Assembly (NCBI GenBank): GCA_040365065.1
Contig: BAABNI010000008.1
Coordinates: forward strand, 62,001 to 126,000
Reading direction: 5' to 3'
Length of the DNA: 64,000 nucleotides
Source of the DNA: Pelagadaptatus aseana
Lineage (GTDB): Bacteria; Pseudomonadota; Gammaproteobacteria; Pseudomonadales; Cellvibrionaceae
Positions 26,880 to 36,106 of this stretch are shown here, piece by piece (the first letter of the stretch is position 1; every line of letters begins with the position of its first letter). Under the pieces are notes generated by a model. It did no database searches. It saw nothing but the letters and a program-made list of their open reading frames with translations, and had not been told where the DNA came from. Both the position numbers and the translations under genes were made by a program.

Positions 26880-27715
26880 GACTGTGTTTGCCATTTAATC
26901 TGAGCTCCAAAAATCTAGCCCTTATTGCATTGCAGTTGTTGGTAGTGTTCGCCGTGGCGGCTTATACGCCAGTGGTGTCTGCTCAAGCGGAACCGCAACT
27001 GGCTGAACCTGCCGAGCAACTGCTGCCACTGAAAGCGTTACCGGGGTTGCCGGCCATGTCGGTGCAAACCAACCCCGATGGCACTCAGGAATACACCATA
27101 ACGCTGCAGATCCTGGCGATCATGACAGTGCTGACACTACTGCCGGCACTGCTGATGATGCTTACCTCCTTTACCCGTATCATCATTGTTTTTGCCATTT
27201 TGCGTCAGGCTCTGGGATTGCAGCAGTCACCTTCCAATCAGATATTGATCGGGCTGACGCTGTTTTTGACGTTCTTTATCATGGCACCGGTATTCGAGAA
27301 GGTGAACCAACAGGCTCTGCAACCTTATATCAATGAAGAGATTGGTTCTCGAGAAGCCTTTGATCGCGCGACGCGCCCGTTTCATGAATTTATGCTGGCT
27401 CAGACTCGGGAAAACGATCTGGACCTGTTTATAGAGCTGGCTGATCGCAGGGATATTCAGGGCCCGGAACAGGTGCCTATGAATATTCTGATTCCGGCTT
27501 TTGTAACATCGGAATTGAAAACCGCGTTTCAGATCGGTTTTATCATATTCATTCCGTTTCTGGTGATCGATATTGTCGTGGCCAGTGTATTGATGGCCAT
27601 GGGTATGATGATGCTATCGCCACTGATTATCTCGCTGCCTTTTAAACTGATGTTGTTTGTATTGGTTGATGGCTGGGCGATGATCGTTGGTACTCTGGCG
27701 GCGAGTTATGGCTAA
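26876..27715 (+). CDS. fliP: Flagellar export gate protein FliP
   Basis: 279 residues; GTG start overlapping the fliO stop. FliP5-FliQ4-FliR1 form the export gate. A cleavable-type signal sequence (ALQLLVVFAVAAY...SAQA) is followed by the conserved FliP core (LLMMLTSFTRIIIVFAILRQALG, PSNQILIGLTLFLTFFIMAPV, ILIPAFVTSELKTAFQIGF, MGMMMLSPLIISLPFKLMLF). Ordinary member. Confidence 0.98.
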   Translation: MRLCLPFNLSSKNLALIALQLLVVFAVAAYTPVVSAQAEPQLAEPAEQLLPLKALPGLPAMSVQTNPDGTQEYTITLQILAIMTVLTLLPALLMMLTSFTRIIIVFAILRQALGLQQSPSNQILIGLTLFLTFFIMAPVFEKVNQQALQPYINEEIGSREAFDRATRPFHEFMLAQTRENDLDLFIELADRRDIQGPEQVPMNILIPAFVTSELKTAFQIGFIIFIPFLVIDIVVASVLMAMGMMMLSPLIISLPFKLMLFVLVDGWAMIVGTLAASYG

Positions 27716-27726
27716 GGGGGATTGAT

Positions 27727-27996
27727 ATGGAACCCGAAGTGGTAATGGATTTGCTTGGCAATGCCTTTTATCTGACGGTATTGATGGTGGCTTTGATCGT
27801 TGGCCCAAGCCTTGCCGTTGGCTTGTTGGTCAGTATGTTTCAGGCAGCCACCCAGATTAATGAACAGACCCTCAGTTTTTTGCCCCGGTTGCTGATTACT
27901 CTGGGGACCATCATGTTTGCCGGTGGTTGGCTGCTCACCAAATTCATGGATTTGTTCTCCGATCTGTTTCATCGAATTCCCATTCTGATTGGTTAA
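27727..27996 (+). CDS. fliQ: Flagellar export gate protein FliQ
   Basis: 89 residues, two transmembrane helices, typical length. Conserved segments PEVVMDLLGNAFYLT, GLLVSMFQAATQINEQTLSF. Located between fliP and fliR in the standard order. Confidence 0.98.
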   Translation: MEPEVVMDLLGNAFYLTVLMVALIVGPSLAVGLLVSMFQAATQINEQTLSFLPRLLITLGTIMFAGGWLLTKFMDLFSDLFHRIPILIG

Positions 27997-28017
27997 GGTC
28001 AAAAGGCGATAGCACTT

Positions 28018-28798
28018 ATGTGGGAGCTGACCGACAACAATATAATGGAGTTTGTGGGGCGTTATTTCTGGCCTCTGGTTCGTATTTCCGCGCTGTTTAT
28101 GGCCATGCCGATTTTGGGTACCAAGGTGGTAACCGCTCGAATTCGGATTCTGCTGGCGGCGATGCTGACGCTTATTGTTGTGCCTCTTTTGCCCCCCCAT
28201 GCCGCAAGTGGAATTGATGTCATTGTCCAGTCTGATGATCGTGTTACAACAGGTGGTCATAGGCCTGGCTGTGGGGTTCTTCCTGCAGGTGGTTTTTCAG
28301 GTGTTTGTGTTGGCCGGGCAGGTGGTGGCGATGAAGATGGGTCTTGGCTTTGCGTCCATGAACGACCCGGCTAACGGTGTCACCGTGACGGTGTTGTCTC
28401 AGTATTATCTGGTGATGACTACCCTGTTATTTTTAAGTGTGAACGGCCATCTGGCAGTGATAGAGCTGATCGTCAGCAGCTTTACCACTTTGCCCATTTC
28501 GCAGCAGGGGTTGTCTGCTCAGGATTTTTGGAACATTGCTGCCAGTGGCAGTTGGCTATTCAGTCGGGCCTTATTGATTGCCTTGCCTTTGCTGACGGCT
28601 CTGTTGGTGGTCAATCTCGCCTTTGGTGTGATGAGTCGCTCTGCACCACAAATGAACGTGTTTGCGGTGGGTTTCCCGATCACTCTGGTGTTTGGTCTGT
28701 TTTTGATGTGGGTAGGGCAGGCCAGCTTTTTACCCAACTTCCAAACCTTTGTTGAAGAAGGGTTCAACTTCGTACACCACCTGCTGGGAGTGCCGTAA
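28018..28798 (+). pseudogene. fliR: Flagellar export gate protein FliR, frameshifted
   Basis: The FliR reading frame starts at ATG 28018 (MWELTDNNIMEF...) and matches the family through VPLLPP, then leaves the frame at a run of seven C (28192-28198). The rest of FliR (MPQVELMSLSSLMIVLQQ to the end, ATG-overlapping with flhB at 28798) continues in another frame. Removing one C gives a 259-residue protein of normal FliR length. FliR is essential for export, and both halves keep good coding quality, so an extra base from sequencing is at least as likely as a real mutation. Confidence 0.87.
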
Positions 28799-29934
28799 TG
28801 GCCGAAAACGACGACAGTCAGGAAAAAACAGAAGAGCCCACGGCACGGCGTCTAGAAAAGGCGCGTGAAGAAGGCCAGATTCCCCGATCGCGGGAGCTGA
28901 CTACCACCGCCATCCTATTGGCTGGCACGGTGGGTCTGGTTGTGTTCGGTCCTTTTATGGCTGAAACCCTGTCCAATATTATTCGCTTTAATTTTATTCT
29001 CGAACGCGATGCAGCCTTTGATACCAATCTGATGATTTCCCATCTCACAGATTCCATGGCCGATGGCATGATTATGCTGCTGCCTTTGTTTGCGATTCTG
29101 TTTCTGGCAGCCATTTTGGGGCCCATTGCTTTAGGTGGGTGGCTCTGGAGTACCAAAGCCATGGCGCCGAAAGCCAGTCGAATGAACCCGCTGGAAGGTC
29201 TCAAACGAATGTTTGGCACCAAGGGGTTGATGGAATTGGTCAAGGCAGTAGCCAAGGTTTTGGTGATTCTGGCGCTGGCCATTGTGCTGTTGATGAGTAT
29301 GCAGCAGGATATTCTGGAACTGGCGTTGATGACACCTTTCCCAGCGGTGGTCGAGTCCATGAAGCTGTCCGGTTGGGCGGCCATCGCCCTGTCGGCGGTG
29401 ACCATTCTGATTGCCATGGTGGACATCCCGTTTCAGATCCACGACAACACCAAGAAACTGAGAATATCCCGTCAGGATATCAAGGATGAAATGAAGGACA
29501 CCGAAGGCAAGCCTGAAGTGAAAGGGCGTATTCGCCAACTGCAGCGGGAGATGGCCAACAACCGTCAGTTGCAGTCGGTGCCCGAGGCCGATGTAGTAAT
29601 TACCAACCCGACCCACTTTTCCGTAGCCTTGAAATACGATCCTGCCACCATGGAAACCCCAATTATGGTGGCTAAGGGTGTTGATCATTTCGCCTTGAAA
29701 ATTCGTGAAGTCGCCAATGAGCACGACATTCAAATCATGGAGTCTCCGGTACTGGCCCGAGCCATCTACCACACGACGGATGTTGATGGCGAAATTCCCG
29801 GCGGTCTCTACATGGCGGTTGCTCAGGTATTGGCTTACGTATTTCAACTGCGCAACTACAAGCAGGGCGTTGGTGAGATGCCGGTGTATCCACGCAATAT
29901 CGATGTACCCAAAGATATGCAATATGACCCGTAA
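28798..29934 (+). CDS. flhB: Flagellar export switch protein FlhB
   Basis: 378 residues. FlhB sets substrate specificity of the export apparatus after self-cleavage at the NPTH motif, present at residues 270-273 (VVITNPTHFSVALKY). Charged N-terminus (DDSQEKTEEPTARRLEKARE) and four transmembrane helices are typical. It begins one base into the fliR stop, as in many genomes. Confidence 0.98.
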   Translation: MAENDDSQEKTEEPTARRLEKAREEGQIPRSRELTTTAILLAGTVGLVVFGPFMAETLSNIIRFNFILERDAAFDTNLMISHLTDSMADGMIMLLPLFAILFLAAILGPIALGGWLWSTKAMAPKASRMNPLEGLKRMFGTKGLMELVKAVAKVLVILALAIVLLMSMQQDILELALMTPFPAVVESMKLSGWAAIALSAVTILIAMVDIPFQIHDNTKKLRISRQDIKDEMKDTEGKPEVKGRIRQLQREMANNRQLQSVPEADVVITNPTHFSVALKYDPATMETPIMVAKGVDHFALKIREVANEHDIQIMESPVLARAIYHTTDVDGEIPGGLYMAVAQVLAYVFQLRNYKQGVGEMPVYPRNIDVPKDMQYDP

Positions 29935-29954
29935 ACTGATTCTTTAGGCTCGCT

Positions 29955-31043
29955 ATGTTGAAACAATTGATGTTGTTGTCGCTGCTCAGTGTTCTGGTTT
30001 ACTTTTTGAGCTGGCCTGTGGTGGTTGAACCAATCAGCTGGCAGGCCCCTGAGGCCCCAGAATATCGTGGTAAATATTTACCCAATCGGGTTCTGGCGGA
30101 TTACGAACCCATGTTAATGGACGGTTTGACCGGTCCCGAGGGCGTGGTTGTTGGTCGCGATGGTCGGGTCTACGCAACGACCGAGCAGGGCTGGATTCTG
30201 CGTTGGTCACCCGGCCAAGCCCAGCCCGAGCGCTGGGTGAAATTACCGGGGCGGCCATTGGGAATTACCTGGGATAACAGCGATGGGTTTTGGGTGGCCG
30301 ATGCGTTTACCGGGGTCTTCCACATTACCGCTGAGGGTGAACAGACGCTGGTATTGAGCGAAGTGGCGGGTAAGCCCCTGTTGTATGCTAACGATCTGGT
30401 TCTGGCGGCCAATGGCAAGCTGTACATATCTGATTCCACGGCGCGCTTTTCAGCCAAGGCTTACGGGCACACCTATAAGGCCAGTCTGGTGGATATTCTT
30501 GAGCATGGTTATACCGGCCGGGTGGTGGAATTTGATCCGGTTTCAGGCGCGTCCCGCGAAGTTTTGACCGGGTTGAGCTTTGCCAATGGCGTCACCACCG
30601 ACTCCAACGGTGAATTTATCCTGGTTAATGAAACCTCGGAGTACCGGGTCTGGAAACACTGGCTCAAAGGGGAGAAGGCCGGTAACAGTGAAATTCTGAT
30701 CGATAACCTGCCGGGTTTTCCTGACAATATTCTGGCAGGGCAGGATGGTCGCTACTGGCTTGGCTTCACCTCTCCCAGAATTGCTCTGTTGGATAATCTG
30801 GCCGACAAGCCCTTTGCCAGGAAAGTAGTACAACGTCTACCGGCCTGGGTGCGGCCAAAAGCCAAGCTCTATGGGCATGTGCTGGCCATTGATGGTTCCG
30901 GGCGAATTGTTCAAAACTTGCAGGACCCTGAGGCACATTATCCGCTGACAACCGGGGCTTCAGAAGACGATCAATATCTTTATATCAGCAGTCTGGTTGC
31001 CGGAGAATTGGCGCGCATTGAAAAGTCTGCATTGGGACTTTAG
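29955..31043 (+). CDS. Strictosidine synthase/SMP-30-like beta-propeller protein
   Basis: 362 residues, 20 bases after flhB. An N-terminal hydrophobic segment (LMLLSLLSVLVYFLSWPVVV) is a signal anchor, so the propeller would lie in the periplasm. Blades show the family pattern (GPEGVVVGRDGRVYATTEQG, ANDLVLAANGKLYISDST, SFANGVTTDSNGEFILVNET, GFPDNILAGQDGRYWLG). These resemble plant strictosidine synthase and animal APMAP, which hydrolyse or condense small molecules, often with a bound calcium ion. The substrate cannot be told. It is not a known flagellar gene; it lies inside the flagellar run, ahead of the flhA promoter. Confidence 0.85.
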   Translation: MLKQLMLLSLLSVLVYFLSWPVVVEPISWQAPEAPEYRGKYLPNRVLADYEPMLMDGLTGPEGVVVGRDGRVYATTEQGWILRWSPGQAQPERWVKLPGRPLGITWDNSDGFWVADAFTGVFHITAEGEQTLVLSEVAGKPLLYANDLVLAANGKLYISDSTARFSAKAYGHTYKASLVDILEHGYTGRVVEFDPVSGASREVLTGLSFANGVTTDSNGEFILVNETSEYRVWKHWLKGEKAGNSEILIDNLPGFPDNILAGQDGRYWLGFTSPRIALLDNLADKPFARKVVQRLPAWVRPKAKLYGHVLAIDGSGRIVQNLQDPEAHYPLTTGASEDDQYLYISSLVAGELARIEKSALGL

Positions 31044-31132
31044 ATGATGCCTGTCTGTTTTCTGTTCGGTCTGGCTTCTGTTTGCTCTTTATGATGGCTG
31101 TCTGTTCGTAAGAGGAAATTTTTTGCCGCTTT

Positions 31133-31149
31133 GTGGCAAAGTAGGTGCG
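31133..31149 (+). promoter_or_regulatory. Candidate sigma54 promoter of flhA
   Basis: GTGGCAAAGTAGGTGCG has GG (31135-31136) and GC (31147-31148) with 10 bases between and a good -24 TGGCA; the -12 side (GGTGC) is less perfect. It lies 54 bases before flhA, in the 159-base gap after the propeller gene. Confidence 0.55.
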
Positions 31150-31202
31150 CTTTTTGCAGAAGTGCTGTTTAACAATAAACGGCGTCAAAAAAGCATACAC
31201 CT

Positions 31203-33401
31203 ATGGCATTTCAAGCATTAAACGATTTCCGGCAATACGCCTCCACTATTGACCGCAAGCAGGCAATGGAAGGTATTCGTGGTGCCGGTCGCGGTAATCT
31301 GGGTATCCCCATTTTGCTGTTGATGATTCTGGGCATGATGACGCTGCCCGTGCCGCCATTTCTTCTCGATTTATTCTTTTCCTTCAATATCGCACTGGCC
31401 ATTGTGGTATTGCTGGTGGGTATCTATACCCTCCGTCCTCTTGATTTTGCGGTGTTCCCAACGATTCTGCTGGTGGCAACCTTATTGCGTCTGGCGCTGA
31501 ACGTGGCATCAACCCGCGTGGTTTTGCTGGAAGGTCATCAGGGCGGAGACGCAGCGGGTAAAGTGATTCAGGCCTTCGGTGAAGTGGTGATTGGCGGTAA
31601 TTACGCCGTGGGTCTGGTGATCTTTATTATCCTGATGATCATCAACTTTGTGGTGGTGACCAAAGGTGCCGGCCGGATCTCTGAAGTGAGTGCGCGTTTT
31701 ACTCTGGATGCGATGCCCGGTAAACAGATGGCGATTGATGCGGATCTTAACGCGGGCCTGATTGATCAGGATGAGGCCCGTACCCGGCGTGAAGATGTAG
31801 CGGCGGAAGCAGACTTTTACGGGGCGATGGACGGTGCCAGTAAGTTTGTCCGGGGTGATGCTGTCGCCGGGATTCTGATTCTGGTGCTGAATATTATTGG
31901 TGGCCTGATTGTGGGTATGGTGCAGCACGATCTGGAGTTTCAGGACGCGCTGGAGAAGTACATTTTGCTGACCATCGGTGATGGTCTGGTGGCTCAAATT
32001 CCCTCGCTGCTATTGTCGACTGCTGCCGCCATTATGGTGACTCGCGTTAACAGTTCTGAAGATATGCGCAATCAGGTGATGAACCAGATGTTTGATTCAC
32101 CCAAGGCTCTCGGTGTTGCTGCGCTTATCCTGTTTATTATGGGATCGATCCCGGGAATGCCGCATGTGTCTTTTTTGGGGCTGGCGCTTATTGCCGCCGG
32201 TTTTGCCATCTTTATTCACTACAAGAAACAACGCGAAGAGCAGGGTGTGGGTGGTTCGGGCCCCGCGGGTCCGGGCAACGCCATGGTACCTGCTGGCGGC
32301 GGCCCTGCCGGTGCCATTACCCATGAGGGAGAGGTGACCAGTGAGGAGTCTTCTGAAATCGGCTGGGACGACGTATTGCCTGTGGATGTTGTTGGGCTCG
32401 AAGTGGGTTACCGCCTGATTCCAATGGTGGATAAAGCTCAGGGCGGTGAATTACTGGGTCGTATCAAAGGGGTTCGTAAAAAGCTGTCACAGGACGTTGG
32501 CTTCCTGATTCCCTCGGTTCATATTCGTGACAATCTGGATCTCAGTCCCAACGCCTATCGCATCAGTCTGATGGGTGTCTCACTGGGCGAAGCTGAGGTG
32601 TATCCCGATAAAGATCTCGCTATCAACCCCGGGCAGGTGTTTGGCGCGATTGACGGAATCGCCACTGTGGACCCGGCCTTTGGTCTGGAGTCGGTATGGA
32701 TTGATCCAGACAAGAAAGATCAGGCACAGACACTGGGTTATACCGTGGTTGATGTCAGTACGGTGGTGGCCACTCATATCAATCAGATTTTGCAGCAGCA
32801 CTCCTACGAGCTGCTGGGTCATGAAGACGTACAAACCTTACTGGATAAATTGGCTGAGAATTCACCCAAGTTGGTTGAAGAATTGGTGCCCAATACCGTG
32901 ACGCTCAATACCTTGTTGAAAGTCTTGCAGGGCTTGCTGAAGGAGAAGGTGTCGGTTCGCGATATGCGCACCATCGCTGAAGCACTGGCCGCCGATGGAG
33001 GCAAGAGTCAAGATCCTGACGCGTTAATTTCCATGGCTCGGACCGCTCTATCCCGCCAGATCGTACAGAACATCGTGGGTCAGGAGCAGGATATACCGGT
33101 TATTACTCTGGAGGCCGGATTGGAACAGTTATTGCTGAAGAGTATGAGGCAGGCACAAAAAGCTGGCGTTGATTCCGGCTTTATTGAGCCGAGTCTGGCC
33201 GAGAAGTTGCAGCAGTCCCTGGTGGATGCGGCACAGAAGCAGGAGATGGTCGGTAAACCAGTGGTACTGCTTGTGGCTGAGCCAATACGCATGCTGATGT
33301 CCAAGTTTGTCCGCTTCAGCTTGCCGGATATGGCTGTACTGGCCTACACGGAAATTCCGGACAACAAACAGGTTACCGTGGACGCGACAGTCGGCGGTTA
33401 A
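31203..33401 (+). CDS. flhA: Flagellar export gate protein FlhA
   Basis: 732 residues. FlhA forms the nonameric ring of the export gate. Eight N-terminal transmembrane helices, the conserved FHIPEP-type loop (RISEVSARFTLDAMPGKQMAIDAD in two pieces around 160-185), and the large cytoplasmic domain (LPVDVVGLEVGYRLIPMVD, THINQILQQHSYELLGHEDVQTLLD, LPDMAVLAYTEIPDNKQV) are complete. The linker has an unusual Gly/Pro/Ala stretch near 355-375. Confidence 0.98.
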   Translation: MAFQALNDFRQYASTIDRKQAMEGIRGAGRGNLGIPILLLMILGMMTLPVPPFLLDLFFSFNIALAIVVLLVGIYTLRPLDFAVFPTILLVATLLRLALNVASTRVVLLEGHQGGDAAGKVIQAFGEVVIGGNYAVGLVIFIILMIINFVVVTKGAGRISEVSARFTLDAMPGKQMAIDADLNAGLIDQDEARTRREDVAAEADFYGAMDGASKFVRGDAVAGILILVLNIIGGLIVGMVQHDLEFQDALEKYILLTIGDGLVAQIPSLLLSTAAAIMVTRVNSSEDMRNQVMNQMFDSPKALGVAALILFIMGSIPGMPHVSFLGLALIAAGFAIFIHYKKQREEQGVGGSGPAGPGNAMVPAGGGPAGAITHEGEVTSEESSEIGWDDVLPVDVVGLEVGYRLIPMVDKAQGGELLGRIKGVRKKLSQDVGFLIPSVHIRDNLDLSPNAYRISLMGVSLGEAEVYPDKDLAINPGQVFGAIDGIATVDPAFGLESVWIDPDKKDQAQTLGYTVVDVSTVVATHINQILQQHSYELLGHEDVQTLLDKLAENSPKLVEELVPNTVTLNTLLKVLQGLLKEKVSVRDMRTIAEALAADGGKSQDPDALISMARTALSRQIVQNIVGQEQDIPVITLEAGLEQLLLKSMRQAQKAGVDSGFIEPSLAEKLQQSLVDAAQKQEMVGKPVVLLVAEPIRMLMSKFVRFSLPDMAVLAYTEIPDNKQVTVDATVGG

Positions 33402-33510
33402 CAATAGCTAAGCGCTTTTAGGGCGCTGTTAACAACAATAAAAACACCAGTAAAACCAATATTTAAAGGTAATGCTTCAGTCAAAAGGGCTGATGGTGGA
33501 GGGTAACAAG

Positions 33511-35073
33511 ATGTCAGTTAAACGTTTCGTAGCCGCAGATATGCGCCGGGCCTTAGAGCTCGTACGACAGGAAATGGGTCCCGATGCAGTGATTCTATCC
33601 AGTCGTCGCATTAAGCAGGGTGTGGAGATTCTGACCAGTTTCGAGCCTCCGGCTGACGATCCCAAACAGCCTTTGCCGGTAGATACACCGGTTGATGGTG
33701 TTGACGTGCCTATGAACAGCGACGGTTCCTGGCGTGATCAGGTGATTGCAGAAAAGGCGATGGCTGATAACGCTGACAGAATTATTGGTACCGGACACAG
33801 TGGCATGGAGGCATTCCCTGAAACAATCCCACCTCGTCCGGCTTTTTCCCCTGAAATTGATCAGTCCCGTGGTTTGGCCTCCGGTAAAACCCCGGAGCAA
33901 TTGGCGCAGGAAATTGAGAATGCCCGCAATCGTATGTTGGCCTCTAAAAAAGCCAATGCGGCCATGGAACAACCGATTGCTCAGATGCGTGAACCTATGG
34001 CACAGATATCTCAGGAGGCTTTTGCCTCAGCGGCTCCTGCTGCCCCGGCAGATCAGTCGGCCTTTCATTCAGAGAATACTCGGGCCATGGCGGTGAAACA
34101 GCCAACTCGCCCAAATAATTATGAGGAAGATGCCAGGCGAGAGCGGGATCTTGCCATGCGTGAGCGCGATGCCGAGCGCCAGCAGCAGAAGCTGGATTCC
34201 TTGCAGAGCGAACTGGCTGATATGCGCCTGCTTCTGGAGCAACAGTTAAATCGAATTGCACGCGCGCCCAAGTTTGACAGTCCTGCTCAGTCAGCTGTCC
34301 TGCGTCGCTTGCAACAAATGGGTGTGGCCGAAGAGCTGGCTCAGGAGTTGGCTTCCCAGTTGCGATCTTGCAATAACGTTCAGGATGCCTGGACTGAAGC
34401 TTTGACGATGCTGTCCCGTGAATTGCCCGCCAATTCCTCAGATCGGGTTATGAACGGTGGCGTTTTCGCTCTGGTTGGACCTACCGGCGTGGGGAAAACC
34501 ACAACTCTGGCCAAATTGGCGGCCCGTTATGTATTGGAGCATGGCGCACAAAATGTGACTCTGGTGACGACCGATACTTATCGATTGGCGGCTCAGGAGC
34601 AGTTGCGTTCGCTGGGGCGCATTTTGGGCGTTCAGGTAAAAGTAGTGGATGACAACAGCGATCTGCCTGCGGTATTGCGTAGCCTTAAACATTGTCCTCT
34701 GGTGTTGATTGATACCGCCGGTTTCCGCAGTGGTGAGTCCATGTTGAAGCAGCAGTTGCAGGTGATTAAGGATATTCCTGAGGTGCAGACGTTGTTGGTG
34801 ATGGCGAGTAACAGTCAGTACCAGACGTTGAAAGCGGCGGTACATTCCCACAATCCGGAGAAACTGGCCGGTTGTATTGTGACCAAACTTGACGATACGG
34901 CGAGTCTGGGGGATGCCTTGAGTGTGATCATGGAGCATCAATTACCGGTTTTCTACACCACCGATGGCCAGGAAATTCCGCAGGATTTGCACGTTGCCAA
35001 AGGACACCAACTGGTTGCCAGAGCGGTGTCCTTGTTAAAAGATGGCCAAGTGTATGCTCAGGGTGCCATCTAA
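33511..35073 (+). CDS. flhF: Flagellar placement GTPase FlhF
   Basis: 520 residues from ATG 33511, preceded by GGAGGG; the frame is open upstream to 33472 but MSVKRFVAADMRRALELVRQ is the conserved start. SRP-family GTPase that sets the polar site of flagellum assembly. N-terminal B domain, a long variable Ala/Gln/Met-rich region, then the N and G domains with P-loop GPTGVGKT at 323-330, TTDTYRLAAQEQLR, and VLIDTAGF. Followed by fleN, its usual partner. Confidence 0.97.
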   Translation: MSVKRFVAADMRRALELVRQEMGPDAVILSSRRIKQGVEILTSFEPPADDPKQPLPVDTPVDGVDVPMNSDGSWRDQVIAEKAMADNADRIIGTGHSGMEAFPETIPPRPAFSPEIDQSRGLASGKTPEQLAQEIENARNRMLASKKANAAMEQPIAQMREPMAQISQEAFASAAPAAPADQSAFHSENTRAMAVKQPTRPNNYEEDARRERDLAMRERDAERQQQKLDSLQSELADMRLLLEQQLNRIARAPKFDSPAQSAVLRRLQQMGVAEELAQELASQLRSCNNVQDAWTEALTMLSRELPANSSDRVMNGGVFALVGPTGVGKTTTLAKLAARYVLEHGAQNVTLVTTDTYRLAAQEQLRSLGRILGVQVKVVDDNSDLPAVLRSLKHCPLVLIDTAGFRSGESMLKQQLQVIKDIPEVQTLLVMASNSQYQTLKAAVHSHNPEKLAGCIVTKLDDTASLGDALSVIMEHQLPVFYTTDGQEIPQDLHVAKGHQLVARAVSLLKDGQVYAQGAI

Positions 35074-35129
35074 ATGGTTAAGTAATAGACGGGTTGGCGC
35101 ACTTAATATGGCGCCGGACTCCTCAAGTG

Positions 35130-35165
35130 GTATAGGAACAACTATACTGGGATGTCGAACATCCC
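35130..35165 (+). repeat. Two adjacent perfect hairpins between flhF and fleN
   Basis: GTATAG-GAACAA-CTATAC (35130-35147) and GGGATGT-CGA-ACATCCC (35149-35165) follow each other with one base between. Neither has a T-tract. They sit in a 203-base gap before fleN without other genes. Possible RNA regulatory or operator elements. Confidence 0.5.
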
Positions 35166-35276
35166 TGCTCGCCGTAAGGCAGCAAAGCAGTAGCCTCAGG
35201 GCAACAAGTTATGGCTTTTTTATAGCTGTGACAGATAAGTAGAAATAATGTAATTAGGTCAGGAGAGATAGCGTCG

Positions 35277-36104
35277 ATGAGTCCTTCGCGTCCAGTCCAG
35301 GTGATAGCCGTTACCGGTGGTAAAGGTGGAGTAGGCAAAAGCAATATATCCGTCAATTTGGGCATAGCCCTGGCGGAAATGCGTCGCCGGGTAGTGTTAA
35401 TGGATGCCGATCTTGGGCTGGCAAACATCGATGTTTTGCTGGGTCTGAAGGCAGATAAAAATTTGTCGGATGTCCTCAGTGGTCAGTGCTCCCTTAACGA
35501 CATTATGGTGACAGGTCCGGCCGGTATTAAAGTTGTTCCGGCTTCTTCCGGTATGCAACAGATGGCCAGTCTTGGTCCTCAGGAGCACGGGGCATTGATC
35601 AATGCTTTCAGTGAGCTGGATAATCAGCTGGATGTATTGATCGTCGATACCGCCGCGGGCATTACCGATACGGTAGTGAGTTTTGTACGGGCGGCTCAGG
35701 AAGTGTTGGTTGTGGTTTGCGATGAGCCATCTTCCATCACGGATGCCTATGCCCTGATCAAACTGTTGAATACCGAATATGATCTGTTCCGTTTCCGGGT
35801 TGTGGCCAATATGACGCGCACAGCTCAGGAAGGACAGCAGCTATACAATAAGCTCAATATGGTGTGCGAACGCTTTCTGGATGTTTCCCTGCAGTATGTG
35901 GGCAATGTGCCCTTTGATGAAAATGTCCGGAAGTCGGTGCAACGGCAAAAAGCTTTGCTGGAGTATGCACCGTCCTGTAAGGCAGCACAGGCTATCCGCG
36001 GCATTGCCGAGAAAGTGGATCAATGGCCGTTGCCGCGTGCCGCGCGAGGTCACCTGGAGTTTTTTGTTGAGCGACTTTTGCAGACGGCTAATGCAGGGTA
36101 TTAA
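35277..36104 (+). CDS. fleN: Flagellar number regulator FleN/FlhG (MinD-like ATPase)
   Basis: 275 residues. MinD/ParA-type ATPase that limits flagella to one per pole by acting on FlhF and FleQ. The deviant Walker A (VTGGKGGVGKSNISVN) and MDADLGLANIDVLLG, LIVDTAAGI are clear, and a C-terminal amphipathic end (GHLEFFVERLLQTANAG) fits membrane binding. AGGAG lies about 11 bases before the ATG. FliA follows after two bases. Confidence 0.97.
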   Translation: MSPSRPVQVIAVTGGKGGVGKSNISVNLGIALAEMRRRVVLMDADLGLANIDVLLGLKADKNLSDVLSGQCSLNDIMVTGPAGIKVVPASSGMQQMASLGPQEHGALINAFSELDNQLDVLIVDTAAGITDTVVSFVRAAQEVLVVVCDEPSSITDAYALIKLLNTEYDLFRFRVVANMTRTAQEGQQLYNKLNMVCERFLDVSLQYVGNVPFDENVRKSVQRQKALLEYAPSCKAAQAIRGIAEKVDQWPLPRAARGHLEFFVERLLQTANAGY

Positions 36105-36106
36105 TT

